Under the pieces are notes generated by a model. That model ran no database searches and was not told the DNA's origin. It saw only the letters and a program-made list of their open reading frames with translations. From contig NZ_LWBU01000035.1 of NCBI RefSeq assembly GCF_001646665.1, positions 121,711-185,710 of the forward strand: 64,000 nucleotides of DNA. The letters run 5' to 3'. This stretch comes from Streptomyces noursei. GTDB lineage: Bacteria > Actinomycetota > Actinomycetes > Streptomycetales > Streptomycetaceae. This document shows, piece by piece, positions 8,134 to 15,020 of the stretch; position 1 is the first letter of the stretch, and each line of letters opens with the position of its first letter. The position numbers and the translations under genes were made by a program.

Positions 8134-9456
8134 GTGGAACGGTCCGCGTCAACCGCACCACCGTCCCACCCACGGCCGGGAACACGCGACTTCACGCTCC
8201 TGTGGTGGGCCAACGCCGCCGACGCCGTGGGCACCCAGGCCTCGGGAGCCGTCCTCCCCCTGCTCCTCCTCGGACTGGGTCACCCGCCCCAGGTGGTCGG
8301 CCTGGTCGCCGGCGTCTCCACCGCCATCGGGCTCCTCATCGGGCCCTTCGTCGCCGTGCCGGTCGACCGGGGCGCACGCAGGCGGGTGATGCTCGGGTCC
8401 GCCACCGTCTCCGCGCTCGCCATGGGGGGCGTGAGCCTGGCCCTGACCACCGGCCACCCGCCCCTCGGGCTGGTCCTCACCGCCGTCCTGGTCGAACGCT
8501 CGGCGACCGCCTGCTTCGAGGCGGCCGCCCGCGGCACGGTCGCCCTCGTCTGCCCGGCACCGGAACAGCCGCGGGCGATCGCGCGGCTGGCGGCGGCCGA
8601 CCAGGGAGCCCTGATCGTCGGCCCCGCGCTCGGCGGCGTGCTCTACCAGGTGGCCCGTGCGCTCCCGTTCCTCGCCGACGCCCTGTCCTACCTCGTCAGC
8701 GCCCTGTGCGTACGGGCGATGCGGGCGGACCTCGCGGCGCCGGCCGCACCGGCCTCCCCCACCGCGGCGGCACCGGCCGCACCGGCCTCCCCCACCGCGC
8801 CGACCGCGCGGGCCGAACTCCGCGTACGCCTCGGGGAGGTGCTGCGCGAGGGCGCGGCCGGGCTGCGGCTGGTGCGCTCCTCCGCGCCGCTGCGGCTGGT
8901 CCTGGTGTGGAGCGCCACGGTGAACGTCGTCGTGGTGACGCTCTACTTCGGCGCCGTGTTCGCCCTCCAGAGGGGTGGTCACGGCGGCGCCGCCCTCGGT
9001 GCGGTCCTGGCCGTGTCGGGTGCGGCGGGGCTGGCCGGCGCGCTTGCCGCGCCCCGGGTGGCGAAACGTTTCGGCGCCTCCCGGACGGTGACGGGTACGA
9101 CCTGGCTCCTGGTGCCGCTCACCGCCGCGCCGGCCGCGCTCGCCCCGGTGGCGGGGGCGTGGGCGTACGGAGCGCTGTTCGGCCTGGTCTGCCTGCTGAT
9201 GCCGATGGCCTCCGTGGTGCTCCAGGCCCGTGCCCTCCAGGTGACCGCACCGGCGTTGCAGGCGCGTACCGGTGCCGTCCTGGCCACCGCCACGACCGGC
9301 GGCGCGTCCCTGGCGCCCGTGCTCGCCGGGGTCCTCGCCGACCGGGTCTCCCCCGCCGCGCCCGCGGTCGCCTGCGGGGTGACGCTCACCCTGCTCGCGG
9401 TGCACACCTCCCGGCGCCCGCTGCGCGACGGGCGAGCCGCGGAGGTGGCCGGATGA
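8134..9456 (+). CDS. MFS transporter, predicted exporter of the RiPP product
   Basis: A 440-residue inner-membrane protein with about 12 hydrophobic segments and the loop-2/3 motif PVDRGARRRVMLGSA of major facilitator proteins; it resembles EntS-type (MFS_3) drug or siderophore exporters. The central cytoplasmic loop contains a duplicated Ala/Pro stretch (APAAPASPTA occurs twice in tandem, about 8740-8805). GTG 8134 is chosen because GGTGAGG lies 9-14 nt upstream and the protein then reads naturally. The stop overlaps the ATG of the peptidase gene (ATGA), so the two are coupled. Its position at the head of a precursor-peptide operon suggests export of the mature peptide, or self-resistance; that role is inferred. 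Confidence 0.88.
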   Translation: MERSASTAPPSHPRPGTRDFTLLWWANAADAVGTQASGAVLPLLLLGLGHPPQVVGLVAGVSTAIGLLIGPFVAVPVDRGARRRVMLGSATVSALAMGGVSLALTTGHPPLGLVLTAVLVERSATACFEAAARGTVALVCPAPEQPRAIARLAAADQGALIVGPALGGVLYQVARALPFLADALSYLVSALCVRAMRADLAAPAAPASPTAAAPAAPASPTAPTARAELRVRLGEVLREGAAGLRLVRSSAPLRLVLVWSATVNVVVVTLYFGAVFALQRGGHGGAALGAVLAVSGAAGLAGALAAPRVAKRFGASRTVTGTTWLLVPLTAAPAALAPVAGAWAYGALFGLVCLLMPMASVVLQARALQVTAPALQARTGAVLATATTGGASLAPVLAGVLADRVSPAAPAVACGVTLTLLAVHTSRRPLRDGRAAEVAG

Positions 9457-11339
9457 CCGGCGGCTACCAGGTGTACCGGGCGGCCCTGCCCGAGGTGTGC
9501 GCCGCCGACCCGGCCCGGATGGTCTTCACGGCCGATGCCGACGGCCGATGCGAGGTGTTCACCTGGGACGCCGTCTCCCGCCGCGCCCGGCAGGTCACCC
9601 GGCGGCCGCGCGGCACCCTGCACGGCGCCATCGACCGCGACGCGTACGTGTGGTGGTTCGACGAGGACGAACACGGGCACGGACAGTGGCGTTTCCAGCC
9701 CTTCGGCGGCGGTACGGACCTGCCCGGGCTGACCGGCGTCCCCGCCGGGCTCCCCCGCGGCCTCGCGGTGAGCGACCACGGCACGGTCGCCCTGGCCGTC
9801 GGCGACGGCGGCGCCACCACCGTCCACGTGGGTCCGCGCGGCGGCGCCGCCCGCACGGTCGTCCGCACCGGCGGCCACGCCACGCTCACCGGCATCACGC
9901 CCGGCGGAGGGCTGCTCGCCCTCGGCGGCGCCGACGGGGTCACCGTACTCACCTCCGAGGGCACCGTGCGCGCCGTCCTGCCCGGCGGCGAACGCTCCGG
10001 GCGCCTCTGGCCGCTGGGGTTCGCCCCGGCCGGGCCGGACGACGAACTGCTCCTCGTCCGTGAGCGCCACGACCGGTACGTCGTCGAGAGCTGGCGGCCC
10101 GGCACCGGGACCGTCACCCACGACTGGTGCGCCTTCGACACCGAGATCACCGCCCGCTGGGACGCCGACGGCCGTTCCGTACTGGTCCGGCAGGACCGCC
10201 ACGGCCGTTCGGCCCTGCACCGGGCCCGCCTCGACGACCGGACCCTCACCCCGGTCCCCACCCCGGCGGGCACCCTGCTGGACGCCGCCACCCGGCGCGG
10301 CGGCGACCTGCACTACCTGTGGACGGACACCGGACATCCGCCGAGGCTGCGCTCCTCGCGCGGGACGCCGCTCCCCCCGCTTCCCACCGTCGCCGGGCCC
10401 GTCCCCGGCACGCACCACGACCTGTGGACCCCCGGCCCCGACGGCCCGGTGCACACCCTGCTCAGCCTGCCCGTGCCCCCCACGGCGCCCGCCGCACCGC
10501 CCGGCTCCCCCACCGGCGCCGAGCCGCCCGCCGCCCCCGCGGTGTTCCTCGTCCACGGGGGGCCCGCCGACCACGACCGCGACGCCTACGACGGGGTCGT
10601 CCACTCCCTGGTCGCCTCCGGTTTCGCGGTCGCGCGCGTCAACTACCGCGGCTCCACCGGGTACGGGCCCCGCTGGCGGCGCGCGCAGGGGCGGGGCGTC
10701 GGCCTCGCCCAGGTCGACGACCTCGCCTCGGTACGGGCCGACCTGATCGCCCGCCGGCTGATCCGCCCCGGCGCCGTGGGGCTGTGGGGCACCTCCTGGG
10801 GCGGCTACCTGGTCCTGCTCGCCCTGGGCACCCGCCCGGACCTGTGGCAGGCGGGGGTGGCCGTCAAGCCGGTCGCCGACTGCGCCGCCGCCCACCGCAC
10901 GACGACCCCCGCCCTGCGCGCCCTGGACGAACGGCTCTTCGGCGGCACGCCCGACGAGGTGCCCGAGCGGTACGCGCGCAGCTCGCCGATCCGGTACGCG
11001 GCGGCGGTCCGCGCCCCGCTGCTGGTGGCCGCCGCGACCCGGGACGCCAAATGCCCGCCCGGCCAGGTCCGCGGCTACCTCGCCGCGCTGCGCGCCGCCG
11101 GGGTCCGCCACGAGGCGATGTGGCTCGACTCCGGTCACGACGGCTACGACGGCGGCGACCACGTCGCCGTACTGCGCCGTGCCGTGGTCTTCCTCGACCG
11201 GGAACTGCGCGGCCCGGCACGCCGCCCACAGACGCCCCGCTCCGCCCGGAGCGGGGAGCACCGCACCGCAGAACGACTCACGGAGAGGAGAAGGTCCCAT
11301 GCAGAAGGACATCATCCACAACGACCCGCTCGCGGGTGA
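9453..11339 (+). CDS. S9 prolyl-oligopeptidase-type peptidase, candidate RiPP leader peptidase
   Basis: A 628-residue cytoplasmic serine peptidase: N-terminal beta-propeller-like half (repeats of short blades such as DADGRCEVFTWDAVSRR and GITPGGGLLALGGADGVTVL) and a C-terminal alpha/beta-hydrolase half (VFLVHGGPADHDRDAY, NYRGSTGYGPRWRRA). Triad Ser448 in GTSWGGY, Asp531 in RDAKCP, His562 in SGHDGY. Starts at ATG 9453, overlapping the transporter stop. S9 enzymes cut short peptides, often after Pro, and family members process or cyclise other RiPPs, so trimming the adjacent 39-mer is the likely job (inference). The last 14 codons overlap the start of the precursor gene in another frame, and the final 40 or so residues after LDRELRG look non-conserved. 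Confidence 0.88.
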   Translation: MTGGYQVYRAALPEVCAADPARMVFTADADGRCEVFTWDAVSRRARQVTRRPRGTLHGAIDRDAYVWWFDEDEHGHGQWRFQPFGGGTDLPGLTGVPAGLPRGLAVSDHGTVALAVGDGGATTVHVGPRGGAARTVVRTGGHATLTGITPGGGLLALGGADGVTVLTSEGTVRAVLPGGERSGRLWPLGFAPAGPDDELLLVRERHDRYVVESWRPGTGTVTHDWCAFDTEITARWDADGRSVLVRQDRHGRSALHRARLDDRTLTPVPTPAGTLLDAATRRGGDLHYLWTDTGHPPRLRSSRGTPLPPLPTVAGPVPGTHHDLWTPGPDGPVHTLLSLPVPPTAPAAPPGSPTGAEPPAAPAVFLVHGGPADHDRDAYDGVVHSLVASGFAVARVNYRGSTGYGPRWRRAQGRGVGLAQVDDLASVRADLIARRLIRPGAVGLWGTSWGGYLVLLALGTRPDLWQAGVAVKPVADCAAAHRTTTPALRALDERLFGGTPDEVPERYARSSPIRYAAAVRAPLLVAAATRDAKCPPGQVRGYLAALRAAGVRHEAMWLDSGHDGYDGGDHVAVLRRAVVFLDRELRGPARRPQTPRSARSGEHRTAERLTERRRSHAEGHHPQRPARG

Positions 11340-11418
11340 CGAGGAGAACCGCAAGCCGAGCGTCGGCATCACCGTCACCGTCCCGTTCCGCAACGCCGAG
11401 GACGCGGAAGAGGACTGA
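11299..11418 (+). CDS. 39-residue RiPP precursor peptide (predicted)
   Basis: A short gene with its own strong ribosome site (GGAGAGGAGAAGG just before ATG 11299), lying between a peptidase gene and a radical SAM gene. The peptide begins MQKDIIHNDPLAGDEENRK (polar, acidic, leader-like), continues PSVGITVTVPFRN and ends with the acidic tail AEDAEED. The middle is Val/Thr-rich (V22, V26, V28, I24, T25, T27) with no Cys, so lanthionine or thiazole chemistry is excluded. Val and Thr are plausible targets for C-methylation by the next gene. Pro residues at 20 and 29 bracket a 9-mer that a Pro-cutting peptidase could release. Coding, not accidental: in-frame, well spaced, between operon partners; too short for routine gene callers. 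The modification site and mature form are inferred. Confidence 0.78.
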   Translation: MQKDIIHNDPLAGDEENRKPSVGITVTVPFRNAEDAEED

Positions 11419-11424
11419 CCCCCG

Positions 11425-11460
11425 CCGGCCGGCCCGGCGGTGCACCGCCGGGCCGGCCGG
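11425..11460 (+). terminator. perfect 36-nt palindrome between precursor and radical SAM gene
   Basis: Two exact 16-nt arms (left arm CCGGCCGGCCCGGCGG) around the centre TGCA, starting 7 nt after the precursor stop. As RNA it forms a very stable hairpin with no following T-tract. It probably acts as a partial terminator or 3' stabiliser so that more precursor than enzyme is made, a common arrangement for RiPP operons (inference). Confidence 0.7.
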
Positions 11461-11482
11461 TCCCCATTCCCGAGGAGCCGAC

Positions 11483-13399
11483 ATGCGTGTCCTGCTGGTC
11501 AACATGCCCTGGTCGCCCATCGACCTTCCGTCCCTCGCGCTGGGAATACTCAAACGGAGCGTGGACGAGCGCGTGCCCGGTGCCGAGGCCGAGGTTCTGC
11601 ACGCCAATCTCGAATTCACCGACTGGATCACCGCCCGTACCGAATTCAGCGGCGACGACTACGAGTACTACGCCCTGTCGTCCTATTTCATGGGCTGCGG
11701 CGACTGGGTCTTCTCCTCCGCCCTCTACGACGATCCCCACTGGCGCGAGGAGGAGTTCACCGCGGTGATGCGCGGGAAACTCAAGAAGTCGCGCATGGCC
11801 ATGACCCGCGCGCTGCACCGGGTGGTTCCCGAGTTCGTCGACGAGATCGCCGCCCGGATCGTGGAGTACGCGCCCGACGTCGTCGGGTTCACCTCCACCT
11901 TCCAGCAGAACACCGCGGCGCTCGCGGCCGCCCGCCGGGTCAAGCAGCTCGCCCCGCACATCGTCACCGTCATGGGCGGGGCCAACTGCGACGGCGCCCA
12001 GGGTGCCGCCGTGCACCGCAACTTCCCCTTCGTCGACCACGTCGTCCGCGGGGAGGGCGAGGCCGCGTTCCCGCAGCTGCTCACCGCTCTGGCCGCGGGC
12101 TCCGCCCTCTCGGAGGTGCCGGGGCTGTGCCACCGCGGCCCGGACGGGGAGAGCCGCGCCAATCCCATGGCCACCCGCCCGCTCCCGCCGGCCGCGATCC
12201 TGCCGCCCGACTACAGCGGCTACTTCGAGCGGCTGGCCGCCTCCGTCGCCCGCAACTGGGTCGAGCCCAAGCTGGTGGTCGAGGGCGCCCGCGGCTGCTG
12301 GTGGGGCGAGAAGCACCACTGCACCTTCTGCGGCCTCAACGGCTCGTTCATGCAGTTCCGTTCCAAGAGCCCGGACACCTTCTACGACGAGATCATGGAA
12401 CTGGCCCGCCGCCACCGGGTCCTGGACATGTACGTCGTCGACAACATCCTCGACATGGGGTACCTGACAACCGTCCTGCCCAGGATCATCGAGAGCGAGT
12501 ACGACCTGCGGCTGCACATCGAGATCAAGGCCAACATGCGCCGCCCGCAGCTCCGGACGCTCGCCGAGGCGGGCATGATCTACGTTCAGCCCGGCATCGA
12601 GTCGCTGAACCACCGGGTGCTGGACCTGATGGACAAGGGCGTCAGCGGCTGCCAGAACGTCCGGATGCTCCGGGACGGCGCGGAGACGGGCCTGTCCGTC
12701 GCCTGGAACTACCTCCACGGCTTCCCCGGCGAGACCGCGCGGGACTACGAACCGGTGATCGGCCAGATCCCGGCGCTGGAACACCTCGACCCGCCGGTCG
12801 ACCTGTCCGCGCGGATCGCGATCGAGCGCTTCAGCCCCTACTTCGAGCGTCCCGAACTCGGTTTCACCGGCCTGCGCCCGGAGGAGCACTACCGCTTCAC
12901 CTACGACCTGCCGGAGGAGGAGCTGTACGACCTGGCGTACGTCTTCGAGGCGCCGCCCCGCGGCATCGGCGAGCCCACCGTCACCGCGCTCAACGACGCG
13001 CTCGCCGCCTGGAAGAAGCACCACGCCGACGCCCGGCTCACCCACGCCGACCTGGGCGACCGGATCGTCCTGGTCTCCCGGCGGCGTGCCTTCGACTGGC
13101 GGACGATGGAGCTCACCGACCCGTTCGAGCGGGCCGTCTTCCGGCTCCTCGACCAGCCGCACACCCCCGCCGCCCTCACCAGGAAGGCCGCGCGCAAGGC
13201 GCCCGGCACGGCCGCGCCCGACGAGGCCGGTGTCCAGCGGCTCCTCGACACCTGGCTGGCCCTCGGGCTGGTCTTCACCGACGGCGGGCAGTACGTCCAC
13301 ATCGCCCCCGCCGCCGTCAACGAGGACCTGCTGCGGCTGGACTTCATGCGCCACACGTACGCGTCGGCCGGCACGCCCGCCGAACCCGCCCGCGTATGA
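11483..13399 (+). CDS. B12-binding radical SAM enzyme, RiPP C-methyltransferase (PoyC-like) family
   Basis: A 638-residue cytoplasmic enzyme. Residues 1 to about 210 form a cobalamin-binding Rossmann domain (MRVLLVNMPWSPIDLPSLAL, DVVGFTSTFQQN, VTVMGGANCDG, VVRGEGEAAFP). The radical SAM core follows with the iron-sulfur motif C272-x7-C280-x2-C283 in GCWWGEKHHCTFCGLNGSF, not the ordinary C-x3-C-x2-C; CWWGxKHHCTFCGLN is the hallmark of a RiPP-maturation family (TIGR03975 from memory) that includes PoyC, which methylates Val beta-carbons in polytheonamide. The C-terminal 170 residues form a separate helical/winged domain (FDWRTMELTDPFERAVFRLL, VQRLLDTWLALGLVFTDGG) that may hold the precursor. ATG 11483 follows GAGGAG. 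The substrate is probably the adjacent 39-mer. Confidence 0.92.
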   Translation: MRVLLVNMPWSPIDLPSLALGILKRSVDERVPGAEAEVLHANLEFTDWITARTEFSGDDYEYYALSSYFMGCGDWVFSSALYDDPHWREEEFTAVMRGKLKKSRMAMTRALHRVVPEFVDEIAARIVEYAPDVVGFTSTFQQNTAALAAARRVKQLAPHIVTVMGGANCDGAQGAAVHRNFPFVDHVVRGEGEAAFPQLLTALAAGSALSEVPGLCHRGPDGESRANPMATRPLPPAAILPPDYSGYFERLAASVARNWVEPKLVVEGARGCWWGEKHHCTFCGLNGSFMQFRSKSPDTFYDEIMELARRHRVLDMYVVDNILDMGYLTTVLPRIIESEYDLRLHIEIKANMRRPQLRTLAEAGMIYVQPGIESLNHRVLDLMDKGVSGCQNVRMLRDGAETGLSVAWNYLHGFPGETARDYEPVIGQIPALEHLDPPVDLSARIAIERFSPYFERPELGFTGLRPEEHYRFTYDLPEEELYDLAYVFEAPPRGIGEPTVTALNDALAAWKKHHADARLTHADLGDRIVLVSRRRAFDWRTMELTDPFERAVFRLLDQPHTPAALTRKAARKAPGTAAPDEAGVQRLLDTWLALGLVFTDGGQYVHIAPAAVNEDLLRLDFMRHTYASAGTPAEPARV

Positions 13400-13430
13400 C
13401 CCGACCGCGATCCGAGGAGGAACACCGCCC

Positions 13431-14093
13431 ATGAGCACCGCCGTCGGTCCGTCCGCCGTCCTGGCCTGGCGGGACTACGACCCCGAAGCCTGCGAGCTGC
13501 CCGGGATGTTCCTCGGCGAACTCGCCCTGCCCGGCCCGCCGGAAGGCGAGAGCGAGCGGCTGTGGCAGCTCGGCGCCCGCCGCGTGCGGCTGCCGGGCAC
13601 CGTCGACCTCTCGGGCACCCCGGACGCCGCCCGGGCCGCCATCGCCGTGGACGCACTGGGGCTGGTGCGCGACCTGACCGCCCGGGCCGTGCTGGTCGAG
13701 TGGGACCTGCGCCTCGACCCCGGGGCGGGCGAGCGCTGGCGGGTCCTCAGCCACCTCCAGCCGCCCCGGCGCATCGAGGGGCCGGCCGGGGCCGGCGAGG
13801 CGCTGCGCGAGTGGCGGCGCGGCCACTACCTGTGCAAGTGCCTGTGGCGCAAGGGCCCCGGATTCGTACAGATCCGCGACCGGCGCTGGGGCGAGCTGCG
13901 CCGCTTCACCGCCGACGAGCCGGAGTACGCGCGGGCCATCGAGGCCCTGGCGTACGGGGCGCCGGCGGGCGAGGTGCCGCGGGCCGTCCTGGACGACTTC
14001 CGTGGCGAGGACCTGGTCCTCGACGTCGGCCCGCTCGCCTGGTGGCTGCCGTACCGGATCAGCCGGTGGCTTCAGGAGTCGATGACGATCTGA
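13431..14093 (+). CDS. uncharacterised radical-SAM partner protein (DUF5825-like)
   Basis: A 220-residue soluble protein with no enzyme motif I can name. It begins by stating an alpha/beta layout (LAWRDYDPEACELPGMFLGE, RRVRLPGTVDLSG), and has a conserved-looking C-terminal half: HYLCKCLWRKGPGFVQIRD, RRWGELRRFTADEPEYARAI and VLDVGPLAWWLPYRISRWLQ. From memory such proteins (I believe DUF5825) recur next to this class of B12 radical SAM enzyme in actinobacteria; not checked. ATG 13431 has GAGGAGG 10 nt upstream, 31 bp after the enzyme stop, so it belongs to the same operon. Likely a precursor-binding or enzyme-partner subunit; alternatives are a second maturation enzyme or an immunity protein. 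Confidence 0.8.
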   Translation: MSTAVGPSAVLAWRDYDPEACELPGMFLGELALPGPPEGESERLWQLGARRVRLPGTVDLSGTPDAARAAIAVDALGLVRDLTARAVLVEWDLRLDPGAGERWRVLSHLQPPRRIEGPAGAGEALREWRRGHYLCKCLWRKGPGFVQIRDRRWGELRRFTADEPEYARAIEALAYGAPAGEVPRAVLDDFRGEDLVLDVGPLAWWLPYRISRWLQESMTI

Positions 14094-14119
14094 TCCGTAC
14101 GGTGAGCGCGTGGGCGCCC

Positions 14120-14311
14120 TCACACCGGCTGCCGTCCCCGCGGGTACGGCCGGCCCGGTGCGGGGGCGCCCCCGCGCCGTGCGGCCGGCCGGGGCCCGGC
14201 CGTGCCGCTCCCGCGCGCGTCACCCGCCGCGCTGAGGCGGGCGACGATGACGGCCAGCACGAGGAAGGCCGCGGCGAGGGTCAGCGTGGGAAGGGCACGG
14301 GCGACGTCCAT
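14120..14311 (-). CDS. small single-span membrane protein
   Basis: A 63-residue peptide with one clear hydrophobic span (LPTLTLAAAFLVLAVIVARL) followed by a basic/Pro-rich tail, which predicts N-out/C-in anchoring. ATG 14311 has GGAGCGGAG upstream. A SigB-type promoter (14359-14383) lies at the right distance, which supports expression. It is convergent with the RiPP operon end, about 26 bp away. Function unknown. Confidence 0.5.
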   Translation of the reverse strand: MDVARALPTLTLAAAFLVLAVIVARLSAAGDARGSGTAGPRPAARRGGAPAPGRPYPRGRQPV

Positions 14312-14358
14312 GGGCTCCGCTCCGGGAAAATCGGTCGATTGACTGGCTGCCTGCGCGG

Positions 14359-14383
14359 ATACCCGTGACGTCGACCCGGAAGC
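14359..14383 (-). promoter_or_regulatory. SigB-type promoter
   Basis: On the minus strand GCTT, 15 nt, GGGTAT. This fits the Streptomyces SigB consensus GNNT-N14-16-GGGTAC/T. The predicted start site is about 40 nt ahead of the small membrane-protein gene. Confidence 0.5.
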
Positions 14384-14564
14384 ATGCCGGTGCGCGCCCG
14401 TCCGCCTCCGGAGCCGAAAGGGACCCGGTACCGCGGGGTCCGGGACGGTGGCGGAGAGGGCGGGCCATCTGCCAGTCGCGTGAGACGGGCAGCCGGTGCG
14501 AGTAGACGACCGGCGACCGGGAAGGCGGACAATTCACGCCAGACGGACAGGTGGGAGGTCGAGC

Positions 14565-15002
14565 ATGGTCTCGGGACCGCTCAAGGACGACTGGAACGGA
14601 ATTCAGGGAGAGGTCGCCGAAGGCCTGAACGCGCACTTCGACGGTGATCTCGGCAACGTCACGGACGCACGGCTGGCCGCGGGGCTGTTCCTCGACACCG
14701 TCGCGGCCTGCGATCCACCGGCGGAGGCCGACAGCAGGGACGACATCCTGCTGGTGGTGACGGAACTGGCGGCCAACGCCATCCAGTACGCCCCCGGCCC
14801 GTTCACGCTGCGGGCGCGCCGCACCTTCGACGGGGTGCACGTGATGGTGCGGGACACCAATCCGGCACCGCCGAAACCGGTGCCCTCCAGGAGGGCCGGG
14901 AAGCCCGGAGGGCTGGGGTGGCACATCGTCCAGGCCCTCGGCACGGTCAACGTGCTGACCCAGCCCGACGGCAAGGAGGTGCACGTGTTCCTGCCCTGGT
15001 GA
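14565..15002 (+). CDS. HATPase-type anti-sigma factor-like kinase
   Basis: A 145-residue cytoplasmic protein with the GHKL ATPase fold of RsbW/SpoIIAB: N-box DDILLVVTELAANAIQYA, G1-type box VMVRDTNPAPPKPVPS and a late G-box KPGGLGWHIVQALG. These proteins bind a sigma factor or phosphorylate an STAS antagonist. ATG 14565 (MVSGPLKDDW) has GGAGG nine nt upstream; the longer in-frame start lacks one. Convergent with the PP2C-like gene 19 bp downstream, a frequent partner gene. Target not shown by sequence; may act as sensor of the SigB-type network here. Confidence 0.85.
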   Translation: MVSGPLKDDWNGIQGEVAEGLNAHFDGDLGNVTDARLAAGLFLDTVAACDPPAEADSRDDILLVVTELAANAIQYAPGPFTLRARRTFDGVHVMVRDTNPAPPKPVPSRRAGKPGGLGWHIVQALGTVNVLTQPDGKEVHVFLPW

Positions 15003-15020
15003 GCCGGCCGGCCCGCGGGG

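Noticed and set aside
9000..9470. SARP or LuxR regulator for the RiPP locus
   Set aside because: No regulator motif found between the promoter and the exporter; control appears to rest on the promoter at 8042 and outside factors.
8979..11393. 804-codon open frame on the minus strand over the transporter and peptidase
   Set aside because: Shadow of GC-rich codons; Gly/Ala/Val/Arg-rich without motifs, while the plus strand has clear MFS and S9 motifs.
11375..13438. 687-codon minus-strand frame over the radical SAM gene
   Set aside because: Antisense shadow; the plus strand carries cobalamin and C-x7-C-x2-C motifs.
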